The notes under the pieces were generated by a model. It made no database searches. It saw nothing but the letters and a program-made list of their open reading frames with translations, and was not told the origin of the DNA. Shown here in pieces: positions 33,424-44,448 of a stretch of DNA of 64,000 nucleotides. Every line of letters begins with the position of its first letter. The stretch's first letter is position 1. A program made the translations under genes and the position numbers. This DNA comes from Scenedesmus sp. ARA3 (lineage: Eukaryota; Chlorophyta; Chlorophyceae; Sphaeropleales; Scenedesmaceae), in assembly GCA_004335835.1 (NCBI GenBank), contig RWJK01000510.1, forward strand, positions 64,380 to 128,379, given 5' to 3'.

Positions 33424-36400
33424 TGCTGCTGATTCGGTGCCCGAATGGTAGCAGCACTGCAATGCGCGGCATGGTATGCTTGACTTTGGGTGCGGTAAGA
33501 GGCGTTGACTGGCTGTGACACAGCTGTTGCTTGCAGCGCAGCGCTGTACCACATGCTCCATGCAGGGTCCACAGGCATCTGCCTCCTGATCGTTGGCACA
33601 CCTTGCCATCACTTCTGCTACCTGCTCTGCTTGCAGGCGGCTACACAGCGCAGCCAAGGAGGGCAACACCTCAGCAGCAGAGGCAGCGTTCACATCCATG
33701 GTGGCAGCAGGGCTGCCGCCAGGGCCGCGCGCATACCACGTGCTGCTGTGCTCCTACCTGAAGGCTGGCGAGCTGCCTGAGGCACTGGCAGTGACAGCAC
33801 GGGCCACAGACGCTGGTGAGCAGCAGCAGCAGCAGTGGAGGTTGTGGCAGCAGCACGTGTGATGGCAACAGCGGCAGCAGCAGAGCAGCAGCAGCGGCAG
33901 GGTTGACAGCACATACACACCTGTGTGCAACTGCATGGGCTGTGTACAGGTCCGGTGTAGCCACTGGAAGTGAATGCACAGGCGATTTGTAGCGATGCTG
34001 ACCAAGTGTGCCATCAGCAAGTCAAGCATGGCTGGCGTGGCTGCGTCTCATCACCGCACAAGCAGCTTTCCACCCATACATAGTTGCTCTGGCCAGTGAT
34101 GCACACCCGCACACACCCCGTCACTTTCGCGCCACTGCCACCTGTCCTGCTGCACCCGGCTCACCTTTTTCTCTGCTGCAGGCGTGCAGCTACTGCCTGA
34201 GAGCTACGCAGCACTCATCTACTCACACATGGAGCTATCCCCGCCAGATTTAGCAGTAGCAAAGGCCTTATACGAGGCCCTGCCAGGCACAGGCGCAGAG
34301 CTGCAGGCCCCCTGGGCAGTGCTATGCAGGCTGCTTGCTGCCAAGGGCTTTGCTGCTGATGCTGTTGCTGCTGTGCGTGAGGGGCTGGGGGCGGGGCTGC
34401 AGCTGGATGAGGATGTGGGGGAGGCGTACATCAAGGCGCTGTGCGACACAGAGCAAGCGGTGAGTACTGAAGCAGTACTGCATCAGCAAAGACACATGAT
34501 GCAAGGTGTTTGGTAACTGACAGCTCAGGTTCAGATGATGATGTGGGGAGGCATACATCAAGGCGCTGTGTGACACGGAGCAAACGGTGAGAGCAGGAGG
34601 ACTGCTGCTGTTTGCTGTTGCAAGCTAGGATGTACAAGTCTGTAAAGTATGCACGGTGTGAGTAGTGTCTTGTGCAGCTGAGGCACAGCAGGGAGGGTGT
34701 ATGGGTCTGGATATGGCGTGCTGGTTGGGGGCAGTGGGGTGTCCAGCGACAGCAGCAGGGTGCAGGAGCGCAGAGCGTGATGGCGCAGCGGTGATGCCTG
34801 TGGTGCTTCCTGGCAAGAGCGAGTGCTGCAACTGCAGCAGCGTGTTATTGTTAGGGCAACCATTGCCTCAGGGTGCCTCTGCTTTGAAGCAGCTGGTGTT
34901 GTCATCCTCACCTCCCTGGTTTAAAACCGAATCCTGCAACCATCCTGCATCCATGCTGCTGCTTGCAGGACGCTGCGCTCAAGGTGCTAGAGACAGCACG
35001 CTCCCGTCACGGCTTCACCCCAGAAGCCCGCCACGTGAACTACGTGGTGGCAGCGTATGCAGCCGCAGGCAATGCAACAGATGCTGCAGGGCTGGTTGAT
35101 GCTGCTGGCAGCAGAGGCTGGGGCAGGGATGCTGGCAGCTTCAATGCAATGCTTGCAGGACTGGTGCAGACGCTGCGGCAGGTGGTGGGCGAGGGCGAGG
35201 AGCCCTCCGACACGCTGGTCACAGAGTGAGTCAAACTGACACGGTGTTATGTTTGACCAGTTGTCACACTGTGCTTAGTTGCGGGTGTGTCCAGCGCTCT
35301 GCACACGGCATGATGCAGCTGCTATTGCGGTGTGCTGCAGACGCTGCTGCACTGCTTAAGTCACTGTCCACCATCATGGCCTAGCTCATGTTGCCTTCTG
35401 TCTTGCCGTCCTAGCTCATGTGATCTGTTACAAAAAATAATTGCCCCACGTTCTTATCCCTTGCTGCGTTGCTGCTGCCGCAGCTTCTCCATGACGCGGC
35501 CCCGCATGCTGCAGTCTGGCGTGCGGCCGGACAAGTTCACCTTCAAGCTGGAGGCCGAGGGCCACGTGGTGCTGCGCGACGCACGCAGCGCCATGGCGGC
35601 AGTCAAGAGCATGCGCAACATGGCAGGTGCGGCGTTTGTGTTGAATTTACATGCAGAGCTGCGGGCTTCTGGGCTGTCAAGCCGCAATGCTTGCACGTCC
35701 CTGTCTTGTCTGGTCTCGCCGCGCGCCTTTTCTTTGCACAGCTATTCAAATCGGCACGCAGCTTGCCACTGTCTGCAATGCTCATCAAGCCTAAAGCTTT
35801 CACTGCCCTCGTGTGCCCCCTGCTGCTGCCGCAGGCGCCATGGGCTGCAGGCTGCTGGACCCTGCTGCTCTGTCTGGGCTGCTGTCGCTGCTGTGTGAGC
35901 GCGACATGCCGGTGGACCTGCTGCAGCTGCTGGTGTACATGAGCGAGGACAGCTGCAGGTGCGCTGGTGGGCAGTATTCGGAGTAGACGCCGCAGCTATG
36001 CAGCCTGCATGGTGGTTAGGACATAGACCTGCTGCAGCTGCTGGTGTACATGAGCGAGGACAGCTGCAGGTGCGCGGCTGGGTGGTGGTGGAAGTGTGCA
36101 GAGGGCAGAGGCAACAGGAACAGAGCGCGCATGGGCTAGCAGGGCATGCAGCAGCACTGCAGCTGCTGGTGTACATGAGCGAGGACAGCTGCAGGTGTGA
36201 AGGCAGAGCATCTGGAAAGGGTATAAAACAAGGGTAGACAGTGGCAACGGAATCCGCATGCGTTGCAGGACAAGTGGCAGCATGGTGTGGTGGTGGCGGT
36301 GGCGGCCTTTAATACAGGGACGCACGGCAGCAGCAACATTGCTCGTGCATGGGCAGGATGTGGTGTCGCGACATCATGAACAGTGATGGCCAACGCACAC

Positions 36401-39400
36401 ACTCTACTGCTGCTGCCGCTGCTCCTGCTGCTGCTGCTGCTGCTCAATGGTCACCGCATGTCCCTCCTGCAGGCTGCCGCCTGGCTCGCTGTCGAGTGAT
36501 GGCCAGGGCCGCAGCCTGCTCAGCCGCTGGGTGCTGGGGCACCTGGAGGGCATGGCCAGCCGCGCTGAGGCACGCGAGGCGAATGAGAGCGCGGCCGACG
36601 TAGAGATCGAGTGAGTTGAGCGGAGTCTGCTGGTTGCTGCTGGCTTTGGCTTTCCAGCTGGTGGGGAATTGGCGTGTTTGCTCACACACTGCATGCGTGT
36701 CGCTAGCTGGGTGATGCGTATGTGTGGCTGCTTGGCTTGCAAATCTGCTGACATGCCATTGGGCGTGTCTGGGGGGATCTTGCAGGAGCACGCGCAGCAA
36801 CTGGTGCACTAGCCGTGCCGTGCATGCTTTATTCAGCATGTTGTATGCTGCTTGGCGCGGCCGTGGCAGTGGACATCACATACGAGTCTAACTCCCATTC
36901 TGACAGCACTACCTACAAGCTGTCGCTGTGCATCAGCAACCTTCACTGCCGCTTATCATTGATAGTCATGTATCTAAGCCTCTGTGTGCTGCCGCTGCCG
37001 TGCAGGCACATCAACGGGATAGCCATTGGCCGCGGGGGCTGCGTGGTGGACGATGGCACTGCTTACTGATGGTCAGCAGTGCCTTTCCTGTAGGGTAACA
37101 TGTGTGTTCATCCTTTTGCTGCTGCTTTTGCTGCGCGCAGGTACATCAATGGCATAGCCATTGGCCGCGGGCGCTGCGTTGTGGATGATGACGGCCTGGT
37201 GGTGCCCGTGTCAAAGTGCACCGTGAAGGAGCTGCGTGCAGAGGCCACAGCGCGCGGCACAACTGATGCAGCAGGCATGAAGCGGCCAGAGCTGACAGCA
37301 CTGATCAAGGTGGGGTGCGGGTGGTGGGTGGTGCTGCATCATGCAACTATGATTGATGACATATATTCGTGTTGGGCAGCTTGTAGGCTGCAATTTTGAG
37401 CTACCTCGTAATGTTGCTGCGGCGCCCGCAGTTGCCCATCTCCAGGCGCACGCGTTATACAAATCGTTTGAACCAACTGCATTCCTACCGCACACATGCT
37501 GCAGCTGCGACTGACGCGTCTGCCCACGGCCACTGCCACTGCCGCCGCCGCTGCTGCCAGGCTGCGCGTGCGCGCCTGCCGTTCAACGTGCTGCAGGCGC
37601 AGGTGACTACGCTGCGTGCGACGGCAGGCAGGAAGACCGCAGCCAAGCCTGCTGCTGCTGGCGCCAAGCGCAAGGGGACCAAGGGCTTCTACAGAGAGAT
37701 CTGGGTGAGTGTGGAAATGCTGGCATGCAGCGTGTGTACATGGCATGCTGGGGCAGATCAGGCGTGTGGTGTGTCTGCAGTCGGACTTTGTCTTGATGCT
37801 CGCTTGCTGTTGCAAGGCTGGTTGAGTGACTGAGTGACTGGAACTTTGTTTGCGTTTGTTTATCGGACGGATCTGAGCAACAATGCTGCCTGCTGATGCT
37901 CTGGTACTGGCACCAGTATGATGTGGCTGCTACGCTATGCGGCCACAAACTGATTCAAAAACCCTTGTACCCCTGAAGGCATGTGTTGGTTGAAGGATCA
38001 CTGCTGTATGTTGTGGCCGAAGCATTATGTATCAGGTTCTTTTCTCTGCTTGGTGTGCTTGTTGTAGTGTTGTGCTTTGTAAGTTGCTGCCTGCTGATGC
38101 ATTGGTACTGGCACCAGTATGATGTGGCTGCTACGCTATGCGGCCACAAACTGATTCAACATCCCTTGTACCCCTGAAGGCACATTGTTGGATACTGTTC
38201 AACCGCAGGATAACACTGCTTGTATCACTACACGAGCTTTCTGCCCCAGGTTCATGTCTATGCTTCGTGTGCTTGTTGTAGTCATGTTTTGTCCAAGTTG
38301 CTGCCTGCTGATGCATTGGTACTGGCACCAGTATGATGTGGCTGCTACGCTATGTGGCCACAACCTGATTCAACATCCCTTGTACCCCTGAAGGCAAACC
38401 CGTATTATTGTACCTTGCGTGTATGTGTTGGTTGCCTATGCATATGCATGTGTGGCAGCGTCTGCACTGTGTTTTACTGCATGGCTCAGCCATACGGCAA
38501 GGCTTGCCGTATCCTGACGAAGCACCCCTGCCGGCTGATTGTGCTTGCCAATCTGTTACGCTTGCCGGTATGTGCTTCTGCGCTCACATTTTTCTCACCT
38601 GCAACCCAGCCGCAGAGCATCGACGAGCGCTACGAGCTGTCTATGGAGCCAGCCCACTGTCTCCTGCCTCCTCTTGTTCACATGCAATTTTTCATCTGCA
38701 ACTGTTGTCCTTGTGCCACCACCACACCCGCAGAGCATCGACGAGCGCTACGAGCTGTCCACGGAGCCCACCGGGCGCGAGGTGATGGGCGCTGAGCAGT
38801 TCCTGCTGGGCAGCTCCGCGCTGGACGCGCTGGACGCCACCGACGACCAGTACGGCGTGGCGGGGCTCAAGGCCATGATGGGCGTCAACTTTGAGGCAGT
38901 CATGGAGGCGCGCATGCTGGACGAGGTGAGCACACATTGTTTTTGCGTTTAGAATTGTAAGTGAGGCGAAGAGGAGGGTTCCAGGCTGTGGGCTGGTGGC
39001 GTTCACGAGTTGGTAATGTACTTGCATTGCGACTTGGCGAAAGAGCATCAGTGCATTTTCAGAGGCATGTATGCGGGCAGAGGTTGTGGTGTGAGGGATG
39101 ATGGCGACGGGTGTACGGCGTGGCTGGGCTCAAGGCCATGATGGGCGTCAACTTTGAGGCCGTGATGGAGCGCGTATGCTGGACGAGGTGAGGGCGGGGG
39201 TTTGACAGTTGGAGTCAGAGGGTTGTACGGGGTGGTTGTTTGCGTGTAATTTGTGCGGCAGCTGCAAGTGTTGTGGTACTAGCACTATCATACTGGCTGA
39301 AGTGCTTGTGCCCCTTGTTTAAAGTCATATAAGCACACAAGTCCTGTGACGTGATGCATGCAAAAGGCTGCTTGCTGAAGTAGCGCTACCTGCTGCTGCT

Positions 39401-42400
39401 GCTGCCGCTCAGGGCACTGCCGCCATTTTGAACGTTGGTGATGAGGACGTCACCACAGGCTTTGCCACACTGCTGCCTGGCGTGGGCGATGAAATGGAGG
39501 AGGAGGAGGAGGAAGGTGGGTTGTGCAGCAGCAGCAGCATGTGCAGACACACATATGCATGCTGTGCTGAGCTCTGACCCTGCGGCCTGAATTGCATGTC
39601 GATGTGCCGTGCCATGACACCAACGGAATCTCAACCCTGTGTGCTGCAGATCATGAGGCGCCACCCCTCAAGGAGGGCGAGCTTGACGTCAAGGCATAAC
39701 CCCAATCCACCACAAAAACCGCATGTTTAAGCTAAACCTATAAACTCTGCGTATTGCATTGCAGTTGACGAGGCCCCAGCCGCCAAGGAGGGCGAGCTTG
39801 ATGACAAGGCGTGGCGTAACCCCACTGAACCACCAAAAACCAGATATCTCAGCTAAACCTTAAGGAACCCTGTGTACTGCATTGCAGATGACGAGGCCCC
39901 AGCCGCCAAGGAGGGCGAGCTTGATGACAAGGCGTGGCGGGCCATGGAGCGGGAGGCTGAGGGCATGGCCCTGGGCAACGGCACCGAGCACCTGCAGGAG
40001 GTGCGGCCATGCACTGCGTACACACTGCCATTTATATGCATGGTTGCTTGCTCGGGCTGAGGGCGTGGCTTTGGGCATTGATACAAGAACACCTGCAGGT
40101 GCATGCAGCCATGCATATGCGTCTCCTTACATGGTGGCGATTATGCGTGCTTGGTTGCGTTGAAGTGTGTATGCATGTAAGTGTGCGCGGCTGTCTACGC
40201 CTTCTGGCTCGCTTGCTTGCTTGCGACTGTGCGACTGTGCAGAGCTGAATCACGCCCGAATGCTCGCCCTCCCAGGTAACACTACAGCGCTCTCACCCTG
40301 TTACCGTCTCCCTTGGCGTTGCGCAGTGCTACAGCCAGCTGGTGACGCCAGAAGCACGTCACATGCACATCTTCACAACCTAACAATGCTGCATTCTTGA
40401 CCTTTGCACACCCTTTTCCTTTGCTTCCAAACTTGCGCAGGGCTACAGCCAGCTGGTGATGATGGAGGCACAGCAGATCGACACTGATGAGGCCAACTTA
40501 GTGGCTGGCATGGACATAGCCATGGACGTTGTACGAGCAGCAGAGATCTGCGGAGGCACCATCACCCCAGCAGACGTGCTCACCCTAGCAGCAGGCGCAC
40601 AGGCAGAGCGCAGCCCTGCGGCTGCAGCAGCTGTTGCAGCCCGCCTGTCAGTGCTGCTGCAGTCGAGTGCGGTGGATGGCAGTACAGGGCAGCAGTACAG
40701 CCGGGAGTTTGTACTGCAGCAGTACGAGCAGCTGGCGGACATGTGCCTGCGGTTTAGGGCGCCGGTGTTTGCGGACGCGGTTTTGGAGGCTGCTGAAACC
40801 CAGGGGCTGCGGCCGTCGCCGGAGATCATGCAGCGGCTGATGGTGGCTATGCGGGGCAAGCCGCGCCGCAGCGAGGTGAGGCAGCCGGCTGCGGTTTGAA
40901 TTTTCTGCAATGATAGCGGTGCATTGAGTGCTGAGCAGAGGCGCTTGGTGTTTTACGGACATTCGGCTTATATGTGATGAAGCACAAATGTATGTTGGCC
41001 GGAGGATACTAGTGCCTGCAGGCGGCCCTGCCTGCCTGCCTGCCTGCCTGATCGCCACTTTGTGTGCTTACTCCTTGTCTACCCCTTCACCTTCTTGCTG
41101 CTTGGGCAGTCGCACACGTTCAAGGCTGACTTAATCTGTGCTGCCTGCGTTGCTGCTGCCTTCTTGTGCCTGTCTGTCTCATTGCAGCGCGTCAGCCGCG
41201 AGAGCGCGGCACTGCTAGATAGGGCGGGCATCGACACAGCAGCAGAGGAGGATGAGGAGCAGATACGCATGCAGCAGCAGCAGCTTGCAGCCGGCACTGC
41301 AGCAGCAGCAGTCACAGACGTAGCAGCACTCTCGGCCGTAGATCAACCGCTGCTGGGTGCTGCAGGCAGCAGCAGCCAGCAGCAGCAGCAGCAGGATGAG
41401 GATGAGGAGGAAGCCGAGCTGTCGGAAGACATGGCTGAGATGGCGGCGCTGCTGAAGGGTGTTGCTGATGCCAACATGTTCAGGGAGCGCATTGAAGAGG
41501 CGCTGACCACGGGTGGGGGAGGTGAGAGTGCTGCTGCTGCTGCTGCTGCTGCTATATGCGCCTGCCGTTCACAGCATACCTCTCACACCCCTCTTCCTTT
41601 CTGAAGGGTGTAATTCTCTGACGTCTAGTCAACCTTTACTTTGGACGAGCTCAGTTGGATGTGTCCTGTTAGGAACTGTTGCCAGCCTGCCCAAATGCAT
41701 CTGAATGCAATGACTCTGTTAACATTCTCTCCACCCTACCTCATTCCCTGCAGGGTTGTCCCCTGAGGCTGCTGCTGAGGTGATGGACCAGCCAGAAATG
41801 GTGCTGCTGGAAATGGCCAGCTGGCTGCCACAGGAGCTGGTCGACACAGATGAAGACAGCAGTGATGATGAGGATGAAGATGAGGATGCAGCAGCAGCAG
41901 CAGGGGGCCAGGGGCAGCAAGAGGGAGAGGAGCAGGAGCAAATGACGCTGCTGCAGCTTGCGCACGTGAGTGGGTGTGGGCGGCTCCGCATGTATGCTGT
42001 GCGCTGCTGTACAGCTGTCAGAGTACATGTGCCAGGGCCAATGAGGGTAGGGTGGGGTGCCTAATCGTCGGTCTCTGCAATATCTGCCGGCTTCTGCTGC
42101 TGGCTGCTGTGCACTCTTCGGTATTGCTCAACGCCACTGCTTTCTTGCTGCATACATGCTACCAACCCCTCCCTGCAGGCCTATGCCAACGAAAGCCTCA
42201 GCCCTGAGCAGCAAGAGTGGCTGCTGGGCCAGGCAGAGGAGCACGGCCTGCCGCTGAGGCTGCTGCTGCTGCTGCTGCTGCTGGCTGCGCTGCACTCTTT
42301 GGAATCGCTCAATGCCACTCTTATTGTGCTGCTTCTACAGGCCTGTGCCAACGACAGCCTCAGCCCTGAGCAGCAAGAATGGCTGCTGGGCCAGGCTGAG

Positions 42401-44247
42401 GAGCAAGGCTTGTCGCTGATGCTGCTGCTGCTACTGCTGCTGTTGGCTGCGCTGCACTGTTTGGAATTTGTGCTGCTTCCGCAGGCCTGTGCCAACGACA
42501 GCCTCAGCCCTGAGCAGCAGGAATGGCTGCTGGGCCAGGCTGAGGAGCATGGCCTGCCGCTGATGCTGGACGAGTCCACAGGCAAGCTGGTGTGGCCAGG
42601 CACTGATGAGTATGACGCATGGGCTGCTGAGGAGCCCGAGGAGGAGCAAGTGGACCTGCAGGTGCGCTGCTGCTGCTGCTGCTGCTGCTGCCGCTGCTGC
42701 TGCTGCTGCTGCAGCTGGCGGCTGCGATTTGTGTCGCTGCAGGCGTCAGGGAGGTCTGGCGTGTGCAGCTTTGCTGGGAGTGTGATTGATGGGGGTATGC
42801 GTGTTGTGTCAGGATGGATCAGCAAGGTCAGCGGCACTGTGCAGTACAAGATCAGCCAGGCAAGGCTGGGTTACGTTGTGTGCATGCGGTTGCAAGATTA
42901 TGCGCAACAGCAGGAGCGCAAACGCTTGGTGTGCTGCTGCGCATGCTTGCAGCAAGCATACGGCCTGCATCACTTGCAGCGTAAGCGCGTGAGAGCAGCT
43001 TGCTGGTTCATCCTTTCCTGCTACATTGTCTCGTGCTGCTGCAGCCATTCACGTCTCCTGCTGCACATGTGTGCCGCTGCTGCTGCTGCTGCTGCTGCTG
43101 CTGCCGCCAGGCCATGTATGACGCGTTCCAGGAGGTGTTCGCTGAGGAGCTGGCGCAGGCAGACGTGGCAGCAGAGAACCTCACGCAGCAGGTGCGCCCG
43201 GCTGGGCTTGTGAACAGAACTGTCTATTCCTGCACGTGGGAGCTGCTGTGCGTTGCATTTGTATATGCCTCAGCGTCTTTGCATTGGCAGGCTTGGCTTC
43301 GCCATACATGTGTGGCAGCCCCTCTCAGTACGTTTGCAGGGTTCGTGGGCTGTGATTGGTTGTGGTAGACGCGGCGGTTGCTGGCCCTGCACCTCCCCCT
43401 TGTGGAGCAAGTACACCGCAAGGCTGTTTGCAGCAGGTGCTGCTTGAGCTGTGGATGCATGTTGCGGAATGCGTGCCTGCTGCTGTGTGCAGCACCATCA
43501 CATGCATGTATCCTTACTGTGGTGATGCCGTGGTGGTGAATCTTGCTGTTTGTTTGTCCGCTTGCAGACGGTCAACGAAGATGGCACCTGGAAGGAAATA
43601 AACCCAGAGGAGCAGCAGCAGCTGGATAGCATGCAGGCCGCATTCCTGGAGAACCTCAAGAAGAGCGGTGAGTGAGCCCCAGGCCTGCACTGCAGCAGTG
43701 ATGAATGTGCACCACAGCTGCAGCAGTTGATCCAGCCGCATACCGCCTGTTTTGCCTCCTGCTTTGGCAGCTGCACAGCCATCTGCTGTCGATTCGCTTG
43801 TGTTTGTTTTGTGTACAGGACGAAGCCATAACATATTTGTGTGACAACCACCCACTTGCTAATATAATGATAATATTCCATGCGTGTCACTGGCGCTGTG
43901 CGTGCACTTCACTTCCTGCTGCAGGCATGTTTGATGTGCAGCAGCAGCCTGCTGCTGAGGGCGAGCTGGAGGGAGTCACAGTCAGCACCAAGCAGGGTGC
44001 AGCACTGGACATCGACCAGCAGCTGGCAGCGCTGGCAGAGCAGTAAGTGCCGGCTGCTGCAGCAGTGGCTGCAGTGTTGCGTGATACGTAGTGTGAATCT
44101 TCCAGCTGCTTGAATGCATAGCGCTGCTTGTATGCGAAGGTCAGGGCAGGGAACAGCTGTGCAGGGTTGTTTCAGCTCATCATGGTGTGACTTGTCACCG
44201 CTGGGAACCTGGGTGCTTGAAACCAAGCGATGATGGTTGTACAATGG

Positions 44248-44289
<42 letters not shown>

Positions 44290-44448
44290 AGGTTTGGCCC
44301 GTTAATTGAGGCGAAGCGTGCTGAGCTGGACCCGCAGTTGCTGCAGGAGAGGGGCATAGACGTGGCAGCAATGCGGCTGGACCAGCCACGCGCAGGCGCC
44401 ACCAGCACCAGGAAGCTGGCAGCAAGCAGCAGCAGCGAGCAGCAGTAG
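32575..44448 (+). CDS. pTAC3/PAP1-like subunit of the plastid transcription complex (PPR + SAP)
   Basis: I infer 21 exons, all in phase (1314 aa): 32575-32707, 33005-33362, 33637-33815, 34182-34459, 34969-35225, 35484-35626, 35835-35958, 36473-36610, 37141-37309, 37561-37704, 38734-38925, 39413-39515, 39888-40000, 40441-40875, 41188-41521, 41754-41965, 42485-42661, 43111-43191, 43568-43667, 43925-44042 and 44292-44448. The N-terminus is a transit peptide. Two AT-hook-like basic motifs follow (KRRGRKPK about 53-60, KKRGRKTK about 87-94). Next come PPR-type helices (GLPPGPRAYHVLLCSYLKAG; FTPEARHVNYVVAAYAAAG; GVRPDKFTF) and a SAP segment (CTVKELRAEATARGT to MKRPELTALIK, about 561-593). The C-terminus is long, Glu/Asp-rich and helical. 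PPR plus SAP plus an acidic C-terminus is the architecture of pTAC3/PAP1, an essential partner of the plastid-encoded RNA polymerase. Many introns hold partial copies of neighbouring exon edges. An optional microexon at 36786-36803 also keeps phase. Confidence 0.72.
33387..33431 (+). repeat. Intronic (CAG)12 followed by CTG repeats
   Basis: Twelve CAG units run straight into CTG units inside intron 2 of the pTAC3-like gene, giving a self-complementary hairpin-forming sequence just after the donor at 33363. Confidence 0.8.
34534..34590 (+). repeat. Partial copy of pTAC3 exon 4 end plus donor
   Basis: The last about 55 bases of exon 4 and its GTGAG donor (34406-34464) recur here with a few substitutions and indels, 130 bases downstream inside the intron. 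Deletions shift the frame, so the copy is presumably dead. Confidence 0.8.
36025..36198 (+). repeat. Two extra copies of pTAC3 exon 7 end plus donor
   Basis: The end of exon 7 (reading LLQLLVYMSEDSCR, then GTGCG; 35911-35963) is repeated almost unchanged at about 36025-36073 and 36157-36198, each ending in AGCTGCAG|GTG. Three near-identical donors therefore lie within about 240 bases. Confidence 0.85.
37006..37055 (+). repeat. Decayed copy of pTAC3 exon 9 start plus acceptor
   Basis: After a GTGCAG acceptor this copy reads INGIAIGRGGCVVDD and then reaches a stop at about 37067. The live exon 9 at 37141 reads INGIAIGRGRCVVDD and stays open into the SAP segment. Confidence 0.8.
37883..38395 (+). 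repeat. Triplicated ~200-bp unit in pTAC3 intron 10
   Basis: A block beginning GCTGCCTGCTGATG and ending CTTGTACCCCTGAAGGCA occurs at 37883-37981, 38086-38183 and 38299-38395, spaced 203 and 213 bases. Part of the spacer (GTGCTTGTTGTAGT) is repeated as well. It is intronic; the ORFs inside are not coding. Confidence 0.9.
38616..38650 (+). repeat. Partial copy of pTAC3 exon 11 start plus acceptor
   Basis: A CCGCAG acceptor followed by codons for SIDERYELS matches the start of live exon 11 at 38734, which reads SIDERYELS after its own CCGCAG acceptor. The upstream copy diverges after about 35 bases and has no donor. Confidence 0.85.
39114..39193 (+). repeat. Partial copy of pTAC3 exon 11 end plus donor
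   Basis: The stretch encoding YGVAGLKAMMGVNFEAVME and the LDE|GTGAG donor (38851-38930) recurs here. Small deletions near 39170 break the frame. Confidence 0.85.
39650..39887 (+). repeat. Two decayed copies of pTAC3 exon 13 start with flanking intron
   Basis: Units of about 120 bases at 39650 and 39765 each hold an acceptor, then codons for DHEAPPLKEGELD or VDEAPAAKEGELDD, then a stop and an intron-like tail shared with the next unit. Live exon 13 starts at 39888 with DDEAPAAKEGELDDKAW and alone has a donor. Confidence 0.85.
40327..40365 (+). repeat. Partial copy of pTAC3 exon 14 start plus acceptor
   Basis: GCGCAG followed by codons for CYSQLVTPEA resembles live exon 14 at 40441 (GCGCAG, GYSQLVMMEA). 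It is truncated and without a donor. Confidence 0.75.
41027..41050 (+). repeat. (CCTG)6 microsatellite
   Basis: Six perfect CCTG units inside intron 14 of the pTAC3-like gene. Confidence 0.85.
42179..42484 (+). repeat. Two in-frame copies of pTAC3 exon 17 start
   Basis: Copies at 42179 (AYANESLSPEQQEWLLGQAE) and 42341 (ACANDSLSPEQQEWLLGQAE) precede live exon 17 at 42485. Spacings of 162 and 144 bases are multiples of three, and the poly-Leu CTG spacers have no stop. The array is therefore open from 42179 to the exon 17 donor at 42662. Confidence 0.85.
44250..44288 (+). repeat. (CTG)13 against the last pTAC3 acceptor
   Basis: Thirteen uninterrupted CTG units run into the CAG acceptor of the last exon (44292) and stand in for its polypyrimidine tract. 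Confidence 0.85.

Noticed and set aside
37883..38395. Triplicated unit as a CRISPR-like or protein-coding repeat
   Set aside because: Only three units of about 200 bp, inside an intron, with stops in the frames that cross them.
42299..43213. 304-codon single open frame inside the pTAC3-like gene
   Set aside because: It reads through the intron after exon 17. The conserved acidic exon ends at a good donor at 42662 and continues in phase at 43111.
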